Virus record (IMG/VR): IMGVR_UViG_3300020472_000029
Location: 1 to 57,587 of that record
Reading direction: 5' to 3' (one strand)
DNA: 57,587 nucleotides
Origin: a virus
In this document: piece by piece, positions 17,104-26,120 of the stretch
How the letters are laid out: each line of letters begins with the position of its first letter
Position numbering within the stretch: position 1 is the stretch's first letter
Translations under genes and position numbers: made by a program
The notes under the pieces: model-generated
Seen by the model: the letters and a program-made list of their open reading frames with translations, nothing else
Database searches by the model: none
Told to the model about the DNA's origin: nothing

Positions 17104-18759
17104 TCAGGAGTTGTCAATACCCACTCCAGGCCAGTCAAAGTCATCAACCTGATCAGCTCTGAGTGCTAAATTCTTTCTGTCCTCATTTATATATCCGATA
17201 CCCTGTAACATTGACCATGCTTGAGTTTCATCATCGTTTCGTATTTCTCTCAAAGCAGATGCTCCACCAATATAATGATTGATCTTAGGAACTTCAGTAT
17301 TAATTAATTCATTCATAGTACTCTCAGCATTTGATATTGCAGTGTCATAAGTACCACAATCGCCTGGAACAGATCCTGCTGGAGGAACTTGTTTGTATCC
17401 AATACTACCTGATGTACTAGCAAAAGAAACTGTAGTTCCTTCACTAACATATACCTCTTGTCCTCCTGATCCTGCATTTTGAATATATGTCGGCCAATTA
17501 AGATCACCTACCCAATACTCTGCATAATGTGCTCCAACTGCTGGTTCTGGATCTTGTTGTACTTCATGCCATTGTGCAACAACATTTGGATCCTTATTGT
17601 TAATGAGTACTAATTTATGTCCTCTACCAATCTGATTACTCTTTAGAATACCTATCTCCACTGGATCTATAGGATTCTTAGTAGCATCAAAAACAAGGTC
17701 ACTATTATCTGGACCACGAACAACCAAGAAAGAACTGTATGCAGCACCAACAGATGTTGTTGTACTCAAGAATAAAGCACAGTATGTAGATACTATACCA
17801 ACATTGAATGTATATCCAGTTGTTGCAGCAATACTTGCGGTGACTGTCTTGTTGAGAGTCATGAAATCGTATGTGACTGATACTCCAGTCGTAATACCAT
17901 TTGCATCAACCACTGTCTTAATTCCTACAGCAGTTCCAAACCCTGTTATCCTTGCTCCATTTGGTAGAACTCCACCAGTACTACCCGTATCAATACCTGT
18001 AGTATCCTTGTCATAAACATAGTCTCCTATATTAGAATGAGTGAAGATTCCAACATTCTTATCACCATATATCTTATTGTCACTGGATGTACAGAATCCA
18101 CTTAAAGCAAATCTCCCACCAGGCCAAGATGTAGTTCCCAGTCCAACAACAGTTGGAAGGTTACCAGTTGTATAAACATAAGGATCCTCAAGAGCATCAG
18201 TTATATAATCACCAACTTTAATTGATGCATCATATCCACTAGTTCCTCCGTCAGTATTAAATCCAGTTAATTGTGGTCCTAGAACATCAAAAATTGCCAT
18301 TGGGGATGTTCCGCCAGTGGTAACAGACAATATTCCAACACTAGCACTTACAATATTAGTTACTACATCAGAACCATACTCCCTATTCTTGGGGTATCTC
18401 CAATACTTTGCACCATAATATCCAATAGTACGTCTCTGATCAGCGGACTTTACTACTTTCCATGACTCATAGTTACTACCATTATTATCTTGCCAATCAT
18501 TTACTTGTTTCTCCCACACCAAATCAGATCTACATCCATGTGCAACCCTTGCTTTATAAGCATTCTCTACTTGAGTAATAGCAACATTAATTGGTTGAAT
18601 TAATGGAGGTATCTTACCATCCAATTTAACGATAATTTCATCATATTCATCAATGACAGCATCAGTTATCGCCAGTTGCTCTTGCATCTGATCAGCTTGA
18701 GATCCCTTCTGAGTTCTGGTATCTCTAAGTCTTTTAGCAATGTCCCTTGGTTTAGTCAT
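17104..18759 (-). CDS. Virion structural protein, tail or fibre region
   Basis: A 551-residue protein. The first 90 residues (QADQMQEQLAITDAVIDEYDEI) and the last 80 (AISNAESTMNELINTEV) are helical; between them lies a Gly/Thr/Val-rich beta segment (GVGTTSW, GIKTV, GITTGVSV) like cyanophage fibre proteins. It overlaps the preceding gene by four bases and sits between spike genes and fibre genes, so a baseplate-fibre connector is likely, though that is contextual. Confidence 0.6.
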   Translation of the reverse strand: MTKPRDIAKRLRDTRTQKGSQADQMQEQLAITDAVIDEYDEIIVKLDGKIPPLIQPINVAITQVENAYKARVAHGCRSDLVWEKQVNDWQDNNGSNYESWKVVKSADQRRTIGYYGAKYWRYPKNREYGSDVVTNIVSASVGILSVTTGGTSPMAIFDVLGPQLTGFNTDGGTSGYDASIKVGDYITDALEDPYVYTTGNLPTVVGLGTTSWPGGRFALSGFCTSSDNKIYGDKNVGIFTHSNIGDYVYDKDTTGIDTGSTGGVLPNGARITGFGTAVGIKTVVDANGITTGVSVTYDFMTLNKTVTASIAATTGYTFNVGIVSTYCALFLSTTTSVGAAYSSFLVVRGPDNSDLVFDATKNPIDPVEIGILKSNQIGRGHKLVLINNKDPNVVAQWHEVQQDPEPAVGAHYAEYWVGDLNWPTYIQNAGSGGQEVYVSEGTTVSFASTSGSIGYKQVPPAGSVPGDCGTYDTAISNAESTMNELINTEVPKINHYIGGASALREIRNDDETQAWSMLQGIGYINEDRKNLALRADQVDDFDWPGVGIDNS

Positions 18760-19598
18760 TTAATCTCCGTACCTTCATACTCAATCTCCAGTTTATCAAC
18801 GTCTTTCCGTTCTCCATAGACAACGAAACTACAATTTACTGGACCTCCAGCACTATTTAAAACTTTAATTTTAGTACCCCAATCAACTACCTCATAAGAT
18901 AGTTCTTGATAAGATTGAATAGAAGTTAGTGTAACTGTTATTGTATCATGATCTACCAAACCTTTCCAGTATTCTGGTAAATCAATAACGTTTCCTTTTA
19001 CTGTACCTCTATGATAGACACCAATCTCTGCACCCTCTATACAAGCATGTCTAAGTCTCATACCCTCTTTAGTAGGATGAGGAATATCGAATTTCTTAAA
19101 CGGTGCAGCGACAGAAGCAAAAGCACCAAAACCTGAAAATATCTTTGCACAAGTAATATTACCAGCAACTGCAAGTAATCCCTGAATAGTAACAAACCCA
19201 GAGACATTCAAATTACCATTCTGTTGTGCTATTGCATTACCAACAGACAATGCATTTTTAATCTCAATACCATTCTTAAGACTCAAAGCATTCTTAATGG
19301 TAGTACCAAGTTTGGTACATAATCCCATAAAGGTACTAACTGCAATGACATTAACTACACCATGAAAGTTAGCAATACCATCACACCTAAGTGATAATGG
19401 TGCAGATATACCAATAGGAGGACCAATCATCACTGTGGCAGTAGGGATGCCAGGCGAAATTGCAGTACCAAAGTAACAGGGACCATTAGCAACTAATGTG
19501 CCTGGAAATAATCTACTAGTAACAGATAGAAATGACATGTCCAAGGCGCCAATGACGACCTTATCACCTGCCATTACTATAGATGCGGTAAGTGCCAT
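18756..19598 (-). CDS. Virion structural protein with conserved C-terminal module
   Basis: A 280-residue protein. The N-terminal 150 residues are hydrophobic, repetitive beta-like sequence (NALSLKNGIEIKNALSVGNAI). From about residue 168 follows a module I recognise from memory in many marine phage tail proteins: FDIPHPTKEGMRLRHACIEG, EIGVYHRG, LPEYWKGLVD and VVYGERKDVD. Its function is not established as far as I know; a fibre-tip or maturation role is plausible. It lies between the spike gene and a structural gene, with four-base or one-base overlaps on each side. Confidence 0.6.
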   Translation of the reverse strand: MALTASIVMAGDKVVIGALDMSFLSVTSRLFPGTLVANGPCYFGTAISPGIPTATVMIGPPIGISAPLSLRCDGIANFHGVVNVIAVSTFMGLCTKLGTTIKNALSLKNGIEIKNALSVGNAIAQQNGNLNVSGFVTIQGLLAVAGNITCAKIFSGFGAFASVAAPFKKFDIPHPTKEGMRLRHACIEGAEIGVYHRGTVKGNVIDLPEYWKGLVDHDTITVTLTSIQSYQELSYEVVDWGTKIKVLNSAGGPVNCSFVVYGERKDVDKLEIEYEGTEIK

Positions 19599-20197
19599 TA
19601 TAAGAAGTCCTTAAATTTATCCAACCATTTCATAATGGAACCCATAAATGATCCTTGGAAGATATCAGTCTGTGTTCCTACTTCAGTAGCTACACCACCA
19701 GTCGTTTCAACAAACTGAGCAGCCATACTTAAATTATTTGCTCCAAGAATATTAACATTAGTTCCTTTTAGATGAACAATAGGACTATCAAGTTGAATAT
19801 GTTTTGTACTCTTTAATGTTACCTCACCATCTCCACCAGTGGATTGCAATCTTACATTTCTTCCCTTAAGTATAACATCACCATCTTGAGCCTCTATCAA
19901 TATATGACCAGAACCAGCAGCAATTATCTTAGAAAAACCATCTTGTGAATTGCCATCATCCTTGGAGGTGGCACCTCTGATACCACACATTTCATATGAT
20001 GTACCCAGAACTACTTGTTTATAGTATCCATGTTGATAATATTGGAACCCCTGAATGTTATCAGTAAACATTGATAGGTCAATAATAAATCCCTTCATAT
20101 CACCTTCAGGGATTTTGATACCAGAAGCTATCCTAAAGCCAGGATAATTAGCAACATATTCTTTGGTATCTACCTTTTGTGGTTCGTTTTCTGCCAT
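19598..20197 (-). CDS. Baseplate spike-like beta-helix protein
   Basis: A 199-residue protein whose middle (HILIEAQDGDVILKGRNVRL, then GEVTLKSTKHIQLDSPIV) shows the short alternating strands of a triple-stranded beta-helix as found at the end of T4 gp5 and VgrG spikes. It directly follows the gp5-like gene (one-base overlap), which here lacks an obvious needle repeat, so this ORF may supply the spike shaft as a separate subunit. That assignment is inference from repeat pattern and order. Confidence 0.6.
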   Translation of the reverse strand: MAENEPQKVDTKEYVANYPGFRIASGIKIPEGDMKGFIIDLSMFTDNIQGFQYYQHGYYKQVVLGTSYEMCGIRGATSKDDGNSQDGFSKIIAAGSGHILIEAQDGDVILKGRNVRLQSTGGDGEVTLKSTKHIQLDSPIVHLKGTNVNILGANNLSMAAQFVETTGGVATEVGTQTDIFQGSFMGSIMKWLDKFKDFL

Positions 20198-22710
20198 TAT
20201 TCTCTAATAACCTCCTTACCAACACAATCAATGACATTAATAACAAGAGCCCTTCCATCAGGACCATAGAGTCTGTTTCCATTCTCATCGTATTGATTTG
20301 GTTTCTCACCAATATCCTGTACGAAGTCTGGAGCATATGATATGATCGGTAACAACTCAGCACCTCTACCATTTCTTGTATCTATTGTCACGTCTGGAAT
20401 TATCTTATGTTTATCAGAACAATTGATATTCTTAACTCCAACAATAGATCCAGCAGGAGTAGTAACTAAATCGAAGGTACATTGACCAACTTGGCCACCA
20501 TCACCATCAGTATATCCAATTCCAGGCCTATATGGAACAATATCAGTAACTATACCAACAGGTTCGCTTCCTATACCAGCAACACCTCTTGTAGTCCAGT
20601 TATATGTATCTGTATTTGCGATTCCTGCAAAAATATTACCAGCTAAATCCTCCAATGCGCCAGGAGTTATAGTAAGATGATACTCTGTATTATGTTTCAA
20701 GTCAACTTCTGGATCTATCTTAATTATAGCTGCGGATAAGAATGATATTCTACTATCAGTAATAGGTATAGTCTCATGAACAGCATTACTAGCAGATTCT
20801 ACAATCGTTAGATCACCAGATCCCCTAACAATGGATTCATTAAATGTGACTGATAGAGACACAGAAGTCTGAACACCTACTGCATTATCAGAAGGAGTTG
20901 TAAAGGTAATAAATGGTGATTCATCATCAATAGGTTCTTCTGTAACAGGGAATTTAGGAGGTATAATACCATTAGTCTGACAATATCCACCTCCACCACG
21001 AACCATAAAGACTTGAACTATTCTTCCCTTATCATCAATCCTTGCCCTAGCAATAGCTCCACCACCATGTCTAGTCTTATCAATAATACTAATTGTTGGA
21101 GTTACTTCATAACCAAGACCAGGCTGAGCTACAACTATGGTTAAAATACTACCATCTATAGCAGATACAACTGGTATCAACTCTGCCTTCTTAAGAGGAT
21201 CACCAAATACTGCTACTTTTGGTGGAACACACTTAGGATAAGTAAATCCTGGCGGAATGGAATCTCCCAAATCATCTTGATTCTTAGGATTATTAGTCCT
21301 CTCATTACAATCAAACCATTGATCAAGATCACCACCAAGCATACTTAAGAAGGATAGACTTCCATCTCCAGCAGCAAAATCTAAATTATTAACAAAATCA
21401 AGATTGTCAAGAACACTGGACATCTTACCAGCACTCTTGGTAGATAATCCCCATCCCTGTGTCCAATCATCATATTCCTTGCATCGTAGAGAATCGCAAG
21501 CCAAGAAACTCAAGATCATATTCATATAAGAAGTTATCTTACTGAATAGACTGGTAACATTATTAAGTATTCCCGATAACCAATCTAATCCGTCTAGAAT
21601 TGGTTTTAGTAGACTGGAAATAGCACCTAATAACTTACTTAATATTGCAGAGACAGCTTGTTCAATAGCACAAACACTTGCGTTAATGGTGTTTCCAATA
21701 AGATCCTTTAGCAACCCCTTAATGAAATCCATAAGATCGAAACCAGCCTTCTCGAAGAGACAGAAAATCAAATCCATGATTCTCTTGAAGGCTTGAACGA
21801 TTGGGTTCTTTTGTGGTTCTGGTACTATTAATCCAATTAAGTTACGAAATATCTTACCAAGATATTTCATTACTTTATCTCTTAGTCTTCTAATTATATT
21901 CTTAATTGCCCCAAGAATTAATCGTGATGCTTTACCAACAAGTCTTTCTATATCTGCAATGAAATTCTGAGCGGCATCTACATATACTCCTGCAAAACTA
22001 GTTAAAGAATTGATAGTCTTAACAAAACTACCTATGGTATGAGTTATCTCAGAAATTGCATCATCTTCACAAGCATTAGAAGCAGTATGAGGACCAAGAC
22101 TTACATTGGCCATTCTTACATCGCCATCAGTTACTCTTCTTAATCCTTCCTTCCCTCCATCAGGATCTGTTGATTCTCCAGCTTGGTTATCTGCATTTTC
22201 TGTTGGGGTTGCAACTGTTTTAGCTTTCTGTAATGCTAATGTTGTTGGTCCATAAGAACCAGCATTTCTACCACTTACTGTACCAAAAGCACCAGACTCC
22301 GCCTGCTTACCCTCACTTGAGAGTTGCATAACATTAGTAGGAGACTTGGTTTTATTAACACTTCTAGCTAAAGCACCCATTATAACTGGTTGCTGTGCGT
22401 CATCACCATCCATGAAGAATCCAAAGACAGTCTCGCCACCTACCATTCTAGAACTCTCACCAAAACATGATTGTCCAGAACCAGAGGTGGCATCCACCAT
22501 CACATGGGCCCAAGGAAGATCTTCATCCTTCAATTCTGCCTCATCAAAAGGATGAGACCCAATAATCCTAACCTTACACCTATAAGCCCAACCTTCTTCC
22601 AAATCAGTCGCTTTGTTCTTCCAGTGCTTAGCATCGGCAACTTTGCCGATCCACCAAACGAAACCGTCTCGACCAACATAATTGGTCGTCAACATGGACT
22701 GATCTATCAT
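20197..22710 (-). CDS. 5: Baseplate hub/spike protein, gp5-like
   Basis: An 837-residue protein. Residues 1-125 match the OB-fold of T4 gp5 (VWWIGKVADA, YRCKVRIIGSHP, LPWAHVM, GETVFGFFMDGDDAQQPVIMG). There follows a helical, hydrophobic middle (about 220-400) and, near residues 600-710, an SbsA-type Ig-like domain (PSDNAVGVQTSVSLSVTFNE, LKHNTEYHLTI). Two GYxxxP-type segments flank it (GLGYEVTPTISI, GIGYTDGDGG). The T4 lysozyme domain is not visible. It would form the central hub that carries the membrane-piercing spike. It abuts the spike-like gene by a one-base overlap. Confidence 0.75.
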   Translation of the reverse strand: MIDQSMLTTNYVGRDGFVWWIGKVADAKHWKNKATDLEEGWAYRCKVRIIGSHPFDEAELKDEDLPWAHVMVDATSGSGQSCFGESSRMVGGETVFGFFMDGDDAQQPVIMGALARSVNKTKSPTNVMQLSSEGKQAESGAFGTVSGRNAGSYGPTTLALQKAKTVATPTENADNQAGESTDPDGGKEGLRRVTDGDVRMANVSLGPHTASNACEDDAISEITHTIGSFVKTINSLTSFAGVYVDAAQNFIADIERLVGKASRLILGAIKNIIRRLRDKVMKYLGKIFRNLIGLIVPEPQKNPIVQAFKRIMDLIFCLFEKAGFDLMDFIKGLLKDLIGNTINASVCAIEQAVSAILSKLLGAISSLLKPILDGLDWLSGILNNVTSLFSKITSYMNMILSFLACDSLRCKEYDDWTQGWGLSTKSAGKMSSVLDNLDFVNNLDFAAGDGSLSFLSMLGGDLDQWFDCNERTNNPKNQDDLGDSIPPGFTYPKCVPPKVAVFGDPLKKAELIPVVSAIDGSILTIVVAQPGLGYEVTPTISIIDKTRHGGGAIARARIDDKGRIVQVFMVRGGGGYCQTNGIIPPKFPVTEEPIDDESPFITFTTPSDNAVGVQTSVSLSVTFNESIVRGSGDLTIVESASNAVHETIPITDSRISFLSAAIIKIDPEVDLKHNTEYHLTITPGALEDLAGNIFAGIANTDTYNWTTRGVAGIGSEPVGIVTDIVPYRPGIGYTDGDGGQVGQCTFDLVTTPAGSIVGVKNINCSDKHKIIPDVTIDTRNGRGAELLPIISYAPDFVQDIGEKPNQYDENGNRLYGPDGRALVINVIDCVGKEVIRE

Positions 22711-22711
22711 A

Positions 22712-22939
22712 TTAATCGTCGTATACTAAACATTCTGGTTCATCTGGATGCTGATCACAGAATAGTTCTAAGCAGTTGGGATCGTGGTGATCTCCTGCTA
22801 CGATCTCTTCGTGATGATGCTCCTCATATTCAATTAAATCATGAAGTTCTTCCTCAACATGTCTCCTAGTTTGAGGATTAGTTTGAGGGTTGTCAAGGAT
22901 CTCTTTGTCCCTGTCGATATGTTGTTCTATAGTTTCCAT
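22712..22939 (-). CDS. Small His/Cys-rich acidic protein
   Basis: A 75-residue protein with a helical acidic N-terminal half and a C-terminal half rich in possible metal ligands: EEHHHEEI, GDHHDPNC, ELFC and PEC. It is encoded directly between the hub gene and the gp5-like gene. A metal-bound spike tip or a chaperone can be imagined, but no PAAR-type repeat is visible, so the function is unknown. Confidence 0.55.
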   Translation of the reverse strand: METIEQHIDRDKEILDNPQTNPQTRRHVEEELHDLIEYEEHHHEEIVAGDHHDPNCLELFCDQHPDEPECLVYDD

Positions 22940-22967
22940 AATAGTAACCTAATAATAATCAACCCAT

Positions 22968-24350
22968 TTACTCGATACCATAAGAGTCACGAATTAGATT
23001 TAAAGATGTAGTATTAGTACCACCTGATATTTCAAAATGGTGCCTCACTGATCTAATCAAATAAAGACTACTTTGTTGAGCATCTGCTTTTTTTACATTG
23101 CCAACAGTACCGTCTGCTTTGGGCAGTTCAACGTATATTATATCACCTGCCTTGAGATTTGGGTTAATTGGTATCACTATATTTAGGGACTGTGTGAAAA
23201 GCAAGTTATATCTAGAAAAGGATTTACACATGTCGGATTTATCCCGTCCCTGTGTAGACATCTCACTGTTTTTACTTTCAGCAAAAACTGGATCCCACAT
23301 TCCAGTGTCACCAATTCTACACATTATTCTAGAAGAATAATCAATAAGTTCCCTCTCATCACCTTCGCCTGGAAGAGGTATAAAATCAGCTGATGTATTA
23401 AGATTTTCTTTCTCGTCTTTCAATTCATACTGAATAGCATCTAATTGCCAATCAACTGGATCAAAGAAATACTGTAGATTATTGTATAATCCTGTTCTAA
23501 GATTCTTTTGTACATCAGTATTCTTATCAATAAAATAATGAATGATCTGTCTATCTGTTGTCTCTCTATCAGTTACACTAGTCGCAGTATATTTTGGTAT
23601 CTCTTTATTGTCTGCTGATTTACTATTAGCCTTCGCAGAAAGTAATGACTCAATGGATTTAAAATTAAACCCATCTCTAGTCTCCCAAAAGAAAAATCCA
23701 GCTGTACCTCTTGCTTTTGAACCCTTACCCTTACCCTCAGTTCCAGACTTAGATTGAGATGCTGTTGATGCTTTAGGAGCTAACCAAACCAATACCTGAA
23801 AAGGTTTCTTCATGTTACCCATGAAACCATAGGTAGTAGAAGATTCTTCTATCTCATTTATTCTAGTACTATCTACCTTTAAAACGTCAGTAAGGATAGT
23901 TCTCACATGAGTACTAATACTTTGAATTTCAAATCTATTACCACACCTACTAATTTCATTATTAAAACATTCCTTAGTCTTACAAACTAAAGTAAATGAC
24001 TCACTAGTTTCATCCTGTATCAAATCCCTAACAGCAGCAACATAAAGAGGAGGTGTCTTTGACTCTCCATCAAATGACAAATCCCCATAATTAGTACCAA
24101 GGACAAGATCAAGTCTCTCAAATCCCCGTATGGGTATACCACTGTAAGCACCAGCAGTAGTACTCATTTTAATATAAGCAGTTACATTAGGTGATAAGAT
24201 ATCCTCAAAATAATCAACAGTAACAATACCTTCCTCAATTCGGAAAGCCCTTCTATTACCAGACTGATCCAAAGATTGCTTAGGAGGATTAGATCCCTTA
24301 CATGGAGTAAGAGCTGCCTTCTTTATTGTGATATTTTGTAGAGAAGACAT
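22968..24350 (-). CDS. Baseplate hub subunit, gp27-like
   Basis: A 460-residue protein. Its place between the gp5-like gene and two long tape-measure-like genes, its size and features such as the early DYFEDILSP segment, repeated beta-rich blocks, and a C-terminal LYLIRSVRHHFEISGG segment fit the hub protein that in T4 is gp27 (391 residues) and in other tails the gpD-like hub. A low-complexity KSGTEGKGKGSKARG insert interrupts the middle. Homology is inferred from order and overall pattern rather than a diagnostic motif. Confidence 0.55.
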   Translation of the reverse strand: MSSLQNITIKKAALTPCKGSNPPKQSLDQSGNRRAFRIEEGIVTVDYFEDILSPNVTAYIKMSTTAGAYSGIPIRGFERLDLVLGTNYGDLSFDGESKTPPLYVAAVRDLIQDETSESFTLVCKTKECFNNEISRCGNRFEIQSISTHVRTILTDVLKVDSTRINEIEESSTTYGFMGNMKKPFQVLVWLAPKASTASQSKSGTEGKGKGSKARGTAGFFFWETRDGFNFKSIESLLSAKANSKSADNKEIPKYTATSVTDRETTDRQIIHYFIDKNTDVQKNLRTGLYNNLQYFFDPVDWQLDAIQYELKDEKENLNTSADFIPLPGEGDERELIDYSSRIMCRIGDTGMWDPVFAESKNSEMSTQGRDKSDMCKSFSRYNLLFTQSLNIVIPINPNLKAGDIIYVELPKADGTVGNVKKADAQQSSLYLIRSVRHHFEISGGTNTTSLNLIRDSYGIE

Positions 24351-26120
24351 TTATGCGTTACCTAATTTACTTAACATGAAATCTTCCATTTGAACTCCCC
24401 CACCAGCGATAATTTGCATTGGAGGGATTCCTCCTTGATTACCACCACCACTAACCACAACAGCATTCTTAGATTGAGCTGGTGTGGTCTGTGAAATAAG
24501 GTATGTATTGTTATTTACAATACCACGTTTAGTCTTATTATAAGAAGGATACTGTTCTGGAACAGTCTGAGCAACTTGCATTGGAACAACTCCACTATTT
24601 TGATCTGGTAATGTAGTTGAAACATCAGCAGGAGGTAGGGAGGAATGAGGTGGATGAGGAGGACCAGACTTGGAATCTGGGGTCAAATGGCCAACCCAAG
24701 TATGACCAGTTCCAGGCAAAATACCACTGACACCCGATGCAGTATCTGCTGTCCTTCTGACATCAATTAAAGCAACTGGAACCTTAGTACCTTCTGGTAC
24801 AAATATATCTACTGATCTACCATCACCACTGTGATCATGTAGTTGAATACCTAATTTTATTAACTCAGTCATCTGTTCTCTACTCATTCCTTTTTCAAAT
24901 TTCTGACCATTTTCTAATTCTGTTGGTACACCTTGTGCTACTAACTTCTCTACTATAGGGAGAACATCTTTTATAACATCATTAGCAGTACCACTAAGAG
25001 TTTGGAAATGTCCATGAACCCATCCAGCAGCTTGATTAACATTACCTGTCTCACCAAAGGTTGCACCACCAGTACTCTGAGCTAAAAGACCACCCGTACC
25101 ACCAGTAGAAGATATCAATGTCTCATTAGAAGGAAAAACAGAACTTGTTGGTTGAAACGATCCAGCTGGATATCCAACTCTATCACCTATATTAACTTTA
25201 TTTCCATCACGATCATAATTATCTTCGTCGTGTTTTTTATTAGGATCATTTGATCTTTCTATATAATTTAATTTAATCTTAGAAAAGTTCTCTTCATCAA
25301 GAGCCCCATCAGCACGAGGGAACCCATCTTTATCAACTGTTCTTTCAGGTTCATTCTTTTTATCAAAATCAAACCAATTAAATGTAAGAGCATCTAAAGT
25401 ACCACCAGTAATTCTCTTAGTACCTTCCCACATATCTCTAGCTCTGTCACCAGACCATTCCCAGAAAGATGGTCCCATTGCTCTCATTAATATCCCACTA
25501 TCGACAAGTTGTTCTAGTTCTTTTGATAACTTATAGAACTTATCAACATCCAATTTCTCCTTCTTTGTTATATTATCATGCCCATCCTTCTTCATTAAAC
25601 CACCAGTAAGAGACTTAGGCTGATTTGACTTAACACTTGCAAGATTCTTTACAGTCTTATCAATATTAGTCTTTCTCTGTTCTGCAACATCATCAAAAGT
25701 TTTTTGTCCCTCCTCAGCTTTCTTCTTCTCAGCACTGAGTTCCTTCTTCATCTTATTCTTATCACCACCATATTGTTCTTGCAATACAGTCTCAGTTGTT
25801 CCTTTCGCTTCTGTTGGAGGAGCAAAAGCTAATGCTCCCATAGTAAGTAATGCACTACCAGCAGCTATAGGTAACATTTTATCCATGAAACCACCACCAA
25901 ATCCAGAAGAACCAGATCCTTTAGCACCTTGAAGTCTATCAAGACTCTTAATAAATGCTTTGGCTTTAAAAAAAGTAACAGGTTCTGGTAACTTTACCTT
26001 AGAGAAATCAGCTACCTTACCAGTAATAAACTTATTAAAGTCCTTTATACGATTGTCAGCCTTTTTGACAGTCTTCTTAACCTTCTTTGTAACCTTATCG
26101 ACAGAAATACCAGGCTTCAT
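24351..26120 (-). CDS. Tail tape-measure or hub-like virion protein
   Basis: A 589-residue protein, close in length to T4 gp29 (590), with a Lys-rich N terminus, a hydrophobic segment near residues 85-105 (MLPIAAGSALLTMGALAF) and helical low-complexity sequence. The C-terminal third contains a compact domain with QLHDHSGDGRSVDIFVPEG and GHTWVGHL, whose His/Asp pattern recalls metallopeptidases of tail-associated murein hydrolases (M15 or M23), although the spacing is not canonical. It overlaps the similar upstream gene by four bases and carries the TFN..DFD motif shared with it. Tape measure with a hydrolase tip is a guess. Confidence 0.5.
   Translation of the reverse strand: MKPGISVDKVTKKVKKTVKKADNRIKDFNKFITGKVADFSKVKLPEPVTFFKAKAFIKSLDRLQGAKGSGSSGFGGGFMDKMLPIAAGSALLTMGALAFAPPTEAKGTTETVLQEQYGGDKNKMKKELSAEKKKAEEGQKTFDDVAEQRKTNIDKTVKNLASVKSNQPKSLTGGLMKKDGHDNITKKEKLDVDKFYKLSKELEQLVDSGILMRAMGPSFWEWSGDRARDMWEGTKRITGGTLDALTFNWFDFDKKNEPERTVDKDGFPRADGALDEENFSKIKLNYIERSNDPNKKHDEDNYDRDGNKVNIGDRVGYPAGSFQPTSSVFPSNETLISSTGGTGGLLAQSTGGATFGETGNVNQAAGWVHGHFQTLSGTANDVIKDVLPIVEKLVAQGVPTELENGQKFEKGMSREQMTELIKLGIQLHDHSGDGRSVDIFVPEGTKVPVALIDVRRTADTASGVSGILPGTGHTWVGHLTPDSKSGPPHPPHSSLPPADVSTTLPDQNSGVVPMQVAQTVPEQYPSYNKTKRGIVNNNTYLISQTTPAQSKNAVVVSGGGNQGGIPPMQIIAGGGVQMEDFMLSKLGNA

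Noticed and set aside
17089-17117. TTGACA-17-TAAAAT on the minus strand before the gene at 16450-17082
   Set aside because: The predicted RNA start coincides with the ATG and TTGACA is the codons for the last residues of the upstream protein; a leaderless mRNA is possible but unsupported.
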